Assembly: GCA_035041965.1 (NCBI GenBank)
Contig: JAPYMA010001039.1
Coordinates: 1-64,000 of the forward strand
Reading direction: 5' to 3'
Length of the DNA: 64,000 bases
DNA from: Anisakis pegreffii
Taxonomy: Eukaryota > Nematoda > Chromadorea > Rhabditida > Anisakidae
Below are positions 37,501 through 49,600 of this stretch, piece after piece; the stretch's first letter is position 1, and every line of letters starts with the position of its first letter. A model generated the notes under the pieces. It was not told the DNA's origin. It saw only the letters and a list, made by a program, of their open reading frames with translations, and ran no database searches. The translations under genes and the position numbers were made by a program.

Positions 37501-40500
37501 AAATCACACGATAACAACTCATCATAACGCTTGTCAAGAACATTATTGCTTTACAAATCAGATCACTGTGAATCACGCAACACACCATTGGCACTCTTTA
37601 CTGTTAGCAATGAACAACTCACGTTTGTCCCGAATAAACCGTTGTTTCAGCAGTCGGTTCCATATTTTCTTCGGATATTGGTGCACGCGATAAGGATGTT
37701 TGTAATTCAAGCACAGGCAACGCTGGCAATACCTTAAATCACTATTACTATTGCTAGATCACTATGGTAATCGGTACCACGAACTAACTGCGAAAAATAA
37801 ATTTTACAGAAAAATATTCAGTATTTTGAACGAAAAGAACTGCTCGGTGATAGCTCTATCATACAAATCCAATTAATTCCTCTTCAAATATAGCATCAAA
37901 CTTCTTTCGATACGAAACCATTCATTCTGACGAACATTCCGAAGAGTTTCGATATAATTCAAATTTCAGGTACCTGAATACCTGAACGTTGAAGACAAAT
38001 ACCTGAACGTTGAAGACAGATGGATTTGACGAATGGTTATGATTAGCGTTTTCTTTGCACTTCTTACTCTCGCTGCTGTGCGCTGATTCAGCAGATAATG
38101 GCAGATCGCGTAGTCGACACACATTACGCACACCAATCACCTCGCACGAATATCCCGTTATTGTCAATTTCCCTGGCTCTCTGAAATTGTTGTTGGTATT
38201 ATTACTGGTATTACTTACCTCTGGAACGATTATTTTTACTCGAATGATTCAGCTGAATCTCAGAATGATAACATTAAATATGACGAAAAATATGATCAAA
38301 TTAAAACGAAGGAGGGGATGCACGAGAGTATTTGATGATGGATATGTGAAAAGATGGAATGAAAAAGAAGAGAAGAAGAGACCTCGGAACACCGATGAGT
38401 TTGATATCAACTGATTCAGAGGTGTCTGAGCACGGTGCAAGATTCAGTCGAACTGGTACCGTCTCGAGTGCGCAACCCTCAGATAGAAGCGTTAAATTAT
38501 TGACGGCCAACTCGAACGGTAAACAGTTGCTCACTGATACAGACACCTCACATGCACAATCGACAACCCAACAAATTGCTGAAATTTATTCATCGCTTTC
38601 GGATACTGATATCAGTTCAATTTGCTTATAATTAGCATCATTTGTTTATAATAAGATAGCAGTTTTTTAGTTCGCTGTTAGTTTCTTCGAAAGTTTAATA
38701 CTAGAAGTATTTTCTCGCGTTTTGCATCATTAGATCATAATTAATTGAAATCTGCTTGGAACTTACTTGAAGAGAAATTTGACAAAAGAATCATACAATT
38801 AGAATGAAAAGTCAACCCTTAGAGGTCGTATCGGACACTTGGAAAGGTGAATAAATGAAGATATCGGCATCTGTTCGCGGCCGAGTGACCACTGGCGCAA
38901 GATGTGGCGGGAGAGCGCATACAGAGAATTTTCTTAAAAAGAAAGAAGTCCGAAAAAAAAGTTTTTTTTTAAATTTTGCAACACTCTCTGGAATCTTATC
39001 GGTTTCTCAATGTAAATTTTTTACTATGGATGTTTTAAACAAAGCGATTCGTTCAATCTACAGCATGGTAAATATGGAACAGTTTCAGTCTCTAGAATGG
39101 TATAAGAGAAGGAAATGGTAATATGAAAAGATGACTACTGGAGTCTGGGGAATCTTGTCATTTGAATGGGTGGAATGATGATATCAGTTTGAGGTAGTGT
39201 AATATGCTGATTGAGTTGATGTTGTGAGCTGGATGCTTCCACTAAATGTGATAATTCATCTAAGATGCGGGATGTTGTCTCCATATCCATATATTCATAG
39301 TATACCTTAAATGGACGATATCACTTCAAGAACGACATAACAGAACCTAGCAAATACCTGTAATAAATAACACAGATGTCGAATGGCTGCATGGTGGTAC
39401 TCTGCACGCAGTGCACTCATCAACACCTCGTGCAATGCCCTTCGCTGCACATGCACTGGGCCATTCATTATCAATTCATCACCATAAACATCCTTCGGCT
39501 TTTCCGCGATCCCATATCCACTCAGAGTGTGATATAATGTCGGGTATACCTGACGGTAGTCTGATGCCGTACGTACCTCACTTTCGCTCATATGCAAACG
39601 GAATAATACCGACAGACGAGCGAAAAATGCATATTTGCGTTTGAAACCGATCTGGAATTGAGCATAGTGTTTGGTTGTTCTACAGAGGATACATATTGAC
39701 ACTCTATTCAGTTTGGATGATAATTCTCAGTCACAACTAGGCAGTAATGAGTTGAATTAGCTGACTGATAAGTTTATCACGCTACATTCATTTGAGCCAT
39801 GTATAACGTGCAAACTTTGCTATGGTATCTGTTACATAGAAAATATGCTCTTCGGTTCAAACAAATATTCGACTAGTCACATATTCAATTGGTATCACAA
39901 TAAAAATGAAACAATTTTTGTAAGTTGCAAATCATCCAAAAGAAACAAAACAATGGATCAATCACCACAGCAACAAACACAACAAAAGCACTAACCATGC
40001 GATAGACTGACGCCGAATTCTGACAGATGTTTGCTTTGGTGTTGTGATCGAATAATGTGAAACTATCATCTAAATATTTACCGACATGCTCTCTGATGAA
40101 CGCCTATAAATTGCAATTCAATTCGAATCGAAACAAATTAAATCCAAGAGTATTTACACTCAACAATCTCGAATGGAACTCACCTCCATCTCGATGTACA
40201 GACGTTGAAGTCGAAGTACGGATGCAGCTTTCATCATGCATTCGTATTCAATCAATGACGCAAATGAAAAACGCTCAAAGTTTTCCAGTGCAATTTTGAA
40301 TTTGTCAACAATTTCGTTATGATCAATCGCATTCTTACCAGATAATCTAAGAATTCATTTTCTGATCATTCATCAGAGACAAACTGAATCGTTTGCAAAC
40401 TCTATTGCTCGCACAATCCAATAACAGTGTGAGGCAATTTTATTGGTTTTGACCGTTGAAAAAAAAAAGTTTTTGCAAGAAAGTGATACTACACGAAAAT

Positions 40501-43500
40501 GTTAATTTTCTTTCATGAACAAAAATAAAAATGATTTATATGACAAACGAAAACGATCCAATCATCAGATGTGTATTCAGGAATGGAACTGAATATGGGT
40601 GATTAGCACGAGGACTGGAGCGAACGACTAATAGTGAATGAAATACCGATCCGAATGACTGTTCCACGGCAACCGAAAAGCAGCGCGACGCTGATGATCA
40701 TCTGCCCCAATCTGTGTCAATGAGTTGATCGTCTTTTGTTCCGTATCGGAGAGATGACGTTGATGGCCCAGCGATACACTAAACATATACGTCGATGTAA
40801 ATTACGAAGAAATTTTTTCCGAAATTAAGAATTTCCATGGTCACATCTTTCATCAACTTGTCTTCTGGTCTGAGAACAAGCCAGATGGAATTTCGCCTCA
40901 AAAAATTAGTCTACAGGTCACCGGACGAACTTGTTCAGCTGCCTATGCATTCCCAAAATTACAGTGCTCGATTTTGGGATTTCAGAAATTCGCCCACTTC
41001 ATCATCCAAAAACTGGCAACAATGAAAGGCCGTCGTTGTGTTGGATTATATTTAGGCTCAAGACCAGGCTGACGCTCACAGCAAGGAACCACCTATTTGT
41101 TCAACACACATATCAGACAGAACCATTCATGTTTTAAAAGATAAACCTCAGTCCCGGTGAGAACCTCAGCCTGAATATAATCCAGCGCAATTATAGTCTC
41201 TCATTATGAATATTTTCACTCAAAAAGATGTGGTTCCCTCTAATAATACTACGCACGAAATATCGCATCAAAAAAATTTATTTGAAAGGTCGCTGAGTCA
41301 AATTTTTTTCGCCTACGACGACCGTCCAATCTAATTTTTTTCAGTGGATTTTCAAATCTGCTGCTTTCAATCAATAAAGTACCATTTCGAACGGCTAGAC
41401 TTTAAAAATCTCAAATTTAACAACTTGATTCAGCAACATGTTATATAAACTTTCAAAAGTGAACTTTCTTAAAGTTTGCTTTTTTCCTTTCGATTTTTAA
41501 GACATCTTTTCGAGATGTGGGCCATGCACTTTTTGAAATTCATTATCTCCTTAGAGTGACTCTCACTGTTCATTCATTAGAACAAGAACGTTGAATCAAA
41601 CATTCCAAGTTAACCAAAAACAACAGCATTAAGTGGTGATATACAATAACTGTGACTGCAAATCACGAACGGACTGAACCATAGAATTCATGAAACACTT
41701 GCAGTGTTTAACAAGTGGCATGATTCCGATACTGAAAATGAGATCAGATCGATGGTTGTCAGAGGGCACTAAACTGAACGGACCCAAGTAAGTGCTGCTG
41801 ACTCATATCGTGTAAGCTACGCATCTGATCGCTGGTCATCGAAGAGACACGTTGCATACTGCTCGTCGGTATCACTTCACCAGTCAAATCGTATTTGATT
41901 ATCATCGCTGAACACGCCCAGCCCTCGTATGCCGCTGCAATTCATAAAATGCAATTGCAAGCCTAAATTCGCTTGCGTTGTAATAGCCACAAAAAATACT
42001 CATATGTAATTATACAGGAAGAATCTATTGATGCACGTAAAATAAAACCAACATTTAAAATATGATATATGGCGTAACTGAACTAATTTTTCGATACTGA
42101 CTACCGTAAATACCGTATTCCTTGAATGACTATTCATAATATTCAGAATGAGGTGCATGATGAAGATGTGAATGAAATGCACGGGAAACATACCAGCTAA
42201 CCAAAGAAGATCACTGCACTGTTTCAGCAGATCGATGGATGCCTGATACGCATCAAGTGCCAGTGTGGGTAAGCCAGTCATCAATGTGTAGTCGGCGACT
42301 TGCTTACGCAGACGACCAACACATTTACGTCTGAAGTGGAGTCAATACGCATCTCATTTCATATTCTCACCTCCTTTCGATCACCTGGTTTATAACTAAT
42401 TCGTTCACGACTCATCATTCAGCAATCAAATGCTACTCACTCTCCCGTTCGAATCAATCGCTGTGATGAAACAGCAAAAATAACGCTAATCTAATACAAA
42501 CAAAGTGGCTTACTTGTACTGTTTACTGGTTTTATTCTCGAGTCCCATTCGATATTTCTGCTCATCTGGCAGTGCTGGACACGGTGGATTCTCAACTTTT
42601 TCGAACGATAAATCCAACCGTCGACTTTCAATAACAAAGAAAATTGAACGCATAAATTCACGAATGCCATTCTCTAAGGAATCTGATTCCTCCAGACTAT
42701 TGAACGACAAAAGTTCACGAGACGACCACGTATCCGAAAGCACATCCTCAAAAAATTCCTCGAGCATCACATATGAAAGAGTGTGTTAGTGTTAGTAAAA
42801 TGACTAAAAAGTACTCTAAGAATACGGTAATTTGATATGAATCTTCATTGATGAAGTATTGAAAAACTTCTTACATTGGCATATCCAATCGTGATACATC
42901 GACTGTCCACTAAAGTTGACGAATACTCCTCCTTCAATAAGGCTGTTTAACAATGGAGAAATGAACAATAGCTGAAGTGGCGATAAGACTGGAGATTAAG
43001 ACGAACGAACGAACGAATAAAGGAGATGAACCTTGCTGGAGTCATAAAGTTGCTTGATCTGGGGCAAGCTCAGTGAAGACAGACATGACTGCCTTCGAGA
43101 CGAAGATGCACGTCGAGTTGCATGAGTATCGGTACTAGCGTCTGATGAAGACGTCTCATCAACGTCACCATTTAAGGCTGATGTCGACGCTTGTTCACAT
43201 TCATTCGGCGCTTTATTGCAATGAATTATACCTATTAAACCAATCACACGACGATGCGCCTTCAACACATTAAAACTTTCACACACAGCAACTCTTACTG
43301 TTCTCTGATATTTGACTGTTTTTCATAGTCATATCATCGAATGTAATCGTGAATATGTAACGATAAGTATTTATCGCAACAGAATAAAACCAACTGCGCA
43401 AACGGTCATCAAGTGATGAACTGTGAAAAAAAAGAAATATGAACAGAGGAGAAATGAATGAATAATGGTATAAAAACTCACCTGAAGTTCACCGAATTTG

Positions 43501-43787
43501 AGAAGAGAAGCATTGACTGATGATGTAAAATTTGCGACGATCACTCTTTTGGGATTATCGGAGACTGAAGATAATGAAAGCGATGCAAGAAGATGACGAT
43601 AATGATTCAAAAAAAAGAAAAGATCGAGAAATGAGAATGAAAGTTGACCTTGAAGGGACTGAATGCGCTGAAGTCGTTCTAGAATTCGATTGAAGGTTGT
43701 CGGTGAACGGTATCCGAATTGACGAATCAGAATCAGCATACGACAGTGATCAACGGCCGAAGGAATGACAGCGTTGCTTGTATCCAT
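34517..43787 (-). CDS. TRAPPC9: TRAPPC9 / Trs120 subunit of the TRAPPII tether
   Basis: TRAPPC9 is a core TRAPPII subunit acting in Rab activation and Golgi/endosome traffic. Twenty-five phase-consistent exons total about 1272 residues: 43649-43787, 43482-43564, 43032-43259, 42875-42931, 42514-42758, 42194-42330, 41784-41934, 40647-40778, 40184-40346, 39996-40103, 39358-39651, 39139-39305, 38817-38932, 38383-38578, 38003-38180, 37623-37732, 37374-37455, 37047-37192, 36505-36664, 36231-36293, 35693-35892, 35366-35619, 35043-35144, 34787-34915, 34517-34695. Family landmarks in order are EYSSTLVDSR, REFMRSIFFVIESRRLD, CVGRLRKQVADYTL, IGFKRKYAFFARL, TLPQTDIIIPPIQMTRFP, DADIFIYSP, SNCLPFELAVNNLTLL, GKLTITGYSCEVIGV, VLPALPVLELQTSLSR and WHVLPGDSS. 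The start of exon 21 (35892 or 35904) and the joins of exons 18-19 are the least certain. The Ser-rich insert in exon 3 is lineage-specific. Confidence 0.93.
37978..38019. repeat. 21-bp tandem duplication at a TRAPPC9 splice donor
   Basis: The unit ATACCTGAACGTTGAAGACA starts at 37978 and again at 37999, period 21. On the minus strand each copy contains AACGTTCAG followed by GTATT, so exon 15 has two equivalent donors 21 bases apart in the same phase (exon end 38003 or 37982). Use of the second adds seven residues. A third partial copy of the donor (ttcaggtacctgaat) abuts it. Confidence 0.85.
41040..41180. repeat. Weak telomere-like/C-rich degenerate block in TRAPPC9 intron
   Basis: Motifs such as TTAGGCTCAAGACCAGGCTG, AACCTCAG and CCTCAGCCTG recur irregularly inside the 41-kb intron. 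It resembles the blocks at 5088-5215 and 57195-57410 but is shorter and more decayed. Confidence 0.3.
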
Positions 43788-46664
43788 CTCTTATTCTTTT
43801 GCTGTGCTCATCATTCACATCAACTCCAACGCCTTAAAATTTCATCTCATTTAATAATAAATTTTCATACGTAACTTTTTATCGCTTATGTTTATTGGTG
43901 AATGTTGCATTGCATTGTATACTGATATTGCTCTATGAACAGACTAGACTATGAACACCTCTAATGTGTGGCTTATTGCTAGATAACTTCCGTGAAATAT
44001 TGATCAGTCGAATGAATAGACAGACGTGTGCAGTGTGGTGTCGATCATATATTGTAGATGTTATCAAATTATGCTTTTCATTTATTTATTTATGTGCATT
44101 TGTAACACTGCTATCTGATTGCAGATCTTTTCAGCAGCAAATTAATTTCGAATTTTGATAGTTTATTTCCATAGTGATTGAAGCTGGTGGAGTCAAGCAC
44201 AATTGTGTGGGGACGATTCCATTTATCACAGATGCGGGAAATTTTTGTGGGAAATAAATGGATATTTAATCCACAATGAATGGAATTACGCTAGTGATCC
44301 TTTCAAATAATGCAGAAATATTAGTATCAATAATACTATGGATTAATTTGAAAATTGCATTGAACGAAACGTTTCATATTCTTGACATGTCTTACTGCAT
44401 CGTTCCCAAAAACTGGTCGATATTTTCCGCTAGTCGCTCAAAACGACATGCTCATCAGCGAATCTGGATGCTATTGGCTACAATCAGGACGGTTTGACGC
44501 AGCATTTTGTCACGGCTGTTCCAGCCTCATGGCTACTGCGCGATTCTCAACTCAAATATTGGACTGTTTGAAAAAGGTTGGGAAGCACGATGCAAGTGAA
44601 AGTGCTCAGATGCAGTGCAGTTTGCAAGTGCGAACTGATACGACTTCATTGCTGATTCCCACCAACAGCAGTCAAATGCTCGAAGCTGCCCACAATCAGC
44701 AATACGAATCTACACTAACCGCTCCACCGTCCACTGAATGCACCAGTCATTCGTTTACAATTCATTTCAATGTCAGAGAATTATTCAAAATACATAAACA
44801 TGTCAGTTAGCGCTTTATTAACGGCTTTGCGTTGCAAACACTCAACAACCACAACAGATAAAAATTTATTTACAGTGAATACTGTACTATTACATTTCTG
44901 AGGAACAAACTATAAAAACGAAGAAAATAATTGAATAATAGCAACCATAATAGTATCAATAACATTATTAATTATATTCAAGATAATAATCAATAATAAT
45001 TCTTAAAGATAATAATAATAACAGTGATGATCCTGATTTCGAGATAAAGCGCTGAACAATAACCGAGATAGGTATTTGAGTAAAGTTTTAGAGTGGATAG
45101 AGGAGGAACGACAACCAAGCAGAAGGTGAAATAAAGTGAAGAATAATTGAGAACTAGCAAAAGGACGTCTGATGATTTTGTGTCGCCAAATAAGAGCAGC
45201 GGCGAATGACAGATATCTGAATGAAGTAAGTGAATCAAGATATATAAACTAACCGATAAATAAGCGATATCACAGCAAATAAAGAATGATCAACAAACGG
45301 AAACGTGACTGAAATTGTGAAAGATTCATACAGAACAACGAATTCACTCACCCGTCAAAGAGCTGTTGCCTTATACGACAACGACATTACACATTAGATC
45401 ACCGTTCATATCAATTACAGAAACAAATACAGTTCAATATCATAATTGTGCATGCAGAAAACCTAGCAATTTCCTTGAATACTTGATAAAAAAGCAAAAT
45501 AAAAAAATTATTGGTTTACACGGATGGTTAGTAAACTTATAAATATCATTCTAACGGATAATCAGAAACGATGAGGAGTATCAAGAGAATCAACTTACTA
45601 CAATATGAGTAATAATTTCTCATATCTTAAGTTACACGTTTTGTGGTTAAATTATATTACAGAAATGTTTGCAAGAATTATTATCGTTAGAGAGATGAAA
45701 ATGAAAAATTGAACGATTTTTTAAGAACGATTCAACAGTTCAAATGATTCTTGCTGGTATACGGTTCTCCAAGAAATGATACAACTCAACGAACGACGTA
45801 AAATATAAACAGAACGGAAGACTGCATGTATATGTATAAATAAACTTAACTTCTTGATGAAAACCGTTCTGAAGTGAATTATTGCACAGCATTAAATTGA
45901 TTGAATCGCTGCGAGTATTAAGGCAAGTCAAATCGACAATCTTATCAATGACACTAACGAAGACAGCAATAAATGACAAAATATTTATGTATACTGACGG
46001 AATGAATGTGTGGAAAGAGGAAATATTCAAAATCAACATTATTTAGAGACTCGGTGTTAACTGGCTGGATAAGTTTCATAAGCACAAGATACATAGTATC
46101 CGCACAACTGAAGATGGTTTAAATGCGCACTGCAGTGGCTTAGAAGTGAATGCATTCCCGAATTCATGCATCACGCAACGTGGAGCAAATCAACGCAATC
46201 AAAACAATAATGTCATTTTAGAATGATATTTTGAGCTATAGAGGAACCTCCAGTCGTGGAAAAATACATTCAGAGACATTTCTTGAATAGTGAGCATGGA
46301 AGGGACGAGATATGATTTGTGAAAAGTTAACACGACGAATAAATAATATCGTTATAAATTTACAGTGTATATGGCCAATTAAACAAGTTCGTGGAAATTC
46401 ATTAATACAATAGAATGGAAGATGCGGCATGAAATCCCAACAATCACTTCACTTGTTTGTTCATTTTGAGCGTTCGACTGACGCGATGAATATGTTTGAA
46501 TGAAGTGACCATCAGAGAGCACAGATTGAATATCCCTCGTGCTAATTCAATTCAACTGAAATACCCTTCTTAGGTGATCACAACTGAATTCATCTTCACC
46601 AATCAATTTTCAATACCAATTTCATTCTTCAGTGTCAAACATAATAAACAGCAAATGAATCGAT
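43788..46664. other. Intergenic stretch between TRAPPC9 and the PKD protein
   Basis: Both flanking genes are on the minus strand; the left part should contain the TRAPPC9 promoter and the right part the 3' UTR of the PKD gene. A plus-strand orphan ORF at 44448-44810 is listed separately. The stretch 44930-45060 is rich in ATAATA. Other frames look like chance. Confidence 0.5.
44448..44810 (+). CDS. Orphan ORF, about 120 residues
   Basis: The open frame extends from about 44364 to a TAG at 44808-44810. A pyrimidine-rich acceptor (attttccgctag) near 44431 precedes the ATG at 44448, so a trans-spliced or 5'-UTR-spliced transcript is plausible. The protein starts MLISESGCYWLQSGRFDA and is Cys- and Ser/Thr-rich, with CHGC at about 25-28. 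It has no signal peptide or membrane segment. Codon choice looks mixed rather than AT-saturated, unlike neighbouring DNA. No family is recognised; a frame this long can occur by chance in 64 kb. Confidence 0.35.
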   Translation: MLISESGCYWLQSGRFDAAFCHGCSSLMATARFSTQILDCLKKVGKHDASESAQMQCSLQVRTDTTSLLIPTNSSQMLEAAHNQQYESTLTAPPSTECTSHSFTIHFNVRELFKIHKHVS

Positions 46665-49600
46665 TCACTGCACACTCACATTCGGTAAGTTCGTCCTTTC
46701 ACGAAGCTCTACCTCATCATCTGGTTCGTTCGGCGAACCTCTCTTGTTCCCATTTCTCACAGCGAACTCACATTCACTCTCAGAGCTGATCGAGTCTGAT
46801 GTCATCAGCAATGAATACGATCCGTTCTTATCTTTCACTGCAAAAAACCATTCATTTCTACACACCAACATTATTGTTAACAATAGAGATGTTATCAAAA
46901 AGAAATTTGAAATATCGGTGAGAGAATTTATTTCACTTCTCAAATAAGAAACAAAACAAATGAAACGAACATTTCGAAGGTGCATTCAACGTGCCATCTG
47001 TATGCGACTCATCGTCATTTCTCCTGAATCTTCTACGCTTCTTTCGACGCGACAAAGCACCTGCAATCAACGACAGTTCTCTCCCCAAGCGAAACTGAAT
47101 TATCCATGCACTAACCATAATACCAATCACGAAACATTTCAACGAAATGCGATGCATAAACACTACTGATATTTTCAAAATCAACTGATACATTTTGTAT
47201 AGATCAATTCATATGTTCACTCACCATGTTTGCTCATATTCCAATTGGATAGTTGCAATTCACTGCGACGATTAAAATGCACTCTCACAAATATTGTAAA
47301 CAGCAATGAAACGGTGAATACGCATATACCAAAATAAACAACTGACCACGCTGCAATAAAGTAAACTCCTACAGAAAAATTCACTGATGCCATTCAACGC
47401 AAGCAAACCAACGAACTGCTTCACTCATATAACTAATTTTCGATGAGTGTCAAACAACGGTTATGAGAAAAAGAAAGAATCAGTGACTGAATGTGCTAAC
47501 AACAGTCCAGTTTCGATGCCTTCAACCAGTAGTTGAATAGATTCGGCATCCAATACCGATCACATTCGCACTGTTTCGAATAATTACTGCATCGGCCATG
47601 ACCCGAACAATCCAGCATACAATCTAAGGCTCGAATTTAGTTGACAATATTAAACAGATATTCCAAACAACACATCAAAACGATACTAAAGTATGGCCAA
47701 TAGTACAAGATAAAACTAAGATGAGCTCATTCTAAACATAATAAAATAACTCAAACTCAGAATGATTTTTGTGCACAAGTGAATGAATGTACGCAGTGTT
47801 AAAGAAGGATCATAATTGACGTTGTTTCTCTTTTCTAAAGTATCATTCCATTTGCAGTGTTTTCATTCTCTTCCAAATGTATTTCATATACGCCTACTTA
47901 GTTTCATATCAATACTTTTTTAATCGTTCATTTAGAAAAAAGACTTCAATGTTAATATCATAAATATGATAAATTTCTACTTGAAAGAAAGAACTCACAA
48001 AGTGTATTGATAGAATATATGTTGAAATCATTTATCATATTCTCTTCATTACGCAAAATTTTAACGGCCCTAATTGCTGAAACCACATTTGTGGGAACAC
48101 TCCGAACATTCTTATCAGCTGTATCACTGGAAACACCTGGAAATTCGATAGTTGTTACAGGAACATTGCACGGCATTTGAACGAAAATATTTATTACTGC
48201 TAGTGGAAATGAAATAAGTTGTCACATGCGAACGAGTTAAATGAATGAGAAGGCGTGCAATGAATGATGCATACCAGATTGAGTAGAATTTGAGAAGTTA
48301 GCGTAGAAGACGATTCGTAGTCGTCCAGTGGTTGGATCGTGTGCGAATTCAGAGAAATGGACGTTGACGTTCATCGCTTCAGGAATCTGTGGAATGCCAC
48401 GAAGATCAGTTGCTATTTGGCATTCAATACGTGATGCTTATTCAATGTTAATTGATAAATGCATTATCAAAATGGCACTTAAGTACGAGTAAAAATTCTA
48501 CAACGATATTCAAGGGATGAACCTGAACAGCCAAAACTGTCGCTAAACGTCCTTCAAACTTATTGCGTAATCGATATGGCATCACACCGTTGATTGTTTC
48601 TTCTGCCAAATACAATTCTACCGAATTCAGTTCGTTTTCACCTGGAATTTCGTCGATTTCATATAAACATTCATTACACACAATCATTCCATCAGAATTC
48701 ACAAAAAAGCTGATGTGTTGATGGAAGAAAAACATTAACCGAATCTTCAGAACGTCACATTCCGAAAACGATAAACGAACAATAGCAAAACTGAATGATT
48801 GAACAAGCTGCGAGCACCAACTCACCAGCAATAACGTTCAATGAAACAGTGATGGAGTTTTGTGCATCCGAATGATCAAATACTGTAAGATCAAAATAAA
48901 ACATTCCTGGTAGCAATCCACCTATCATCGCTATTGGTTCTTCGGAAGAATCACCAAGGAAGACCTACAAAATAAATTGATTCGAAACATTCATTCAGAC
49001 AACAGAAATTAGAAATGGACGAATTTGAAGAAGTGGGATGAAATGAGAATAAAGAAAGATACAATAGATGAGGGGACATCATCATGAGCAGTCCACTTGT
49101 ATCTAACGATACCAGCGTCATCAGATGATTCGCTGCCATTCAATATTGCCAGATTTGATGGAAGATAAACGGTGACGTTGTGTGCACGTGCCACGGGTGG
49201 TTCGTTCTTGCCTGCAATTGAACATTACCACTGTTATTTTATGATCAGTGTACGTGATAAAGTAGTTGATGAATTTGGTTGATAGTTCATTAAATGCAGA
49301 TCGAAAGAAGACAATTTTCGGTTACTCAGCTGCAAAACAGACAGAAGTGATGAACATGCACGAATACAGCTGTAATGCAATAATTAACTCAAGTATGATC
49401 ATAAACAAACTTCGAACAACAGACACGAACGTTTCATCAACACCACTCAGACCTCCGTCATCAGTAACATTCAACCGAAAGCGGTATACACCCTCTTCGA
49501 GTGATGATACTGTACACTTGGATTTATCACCGTTCACAATCACTACCTGACTCGGACCACTGCAACATACTCGAATCAGTCGATCAATCACACAACACGT

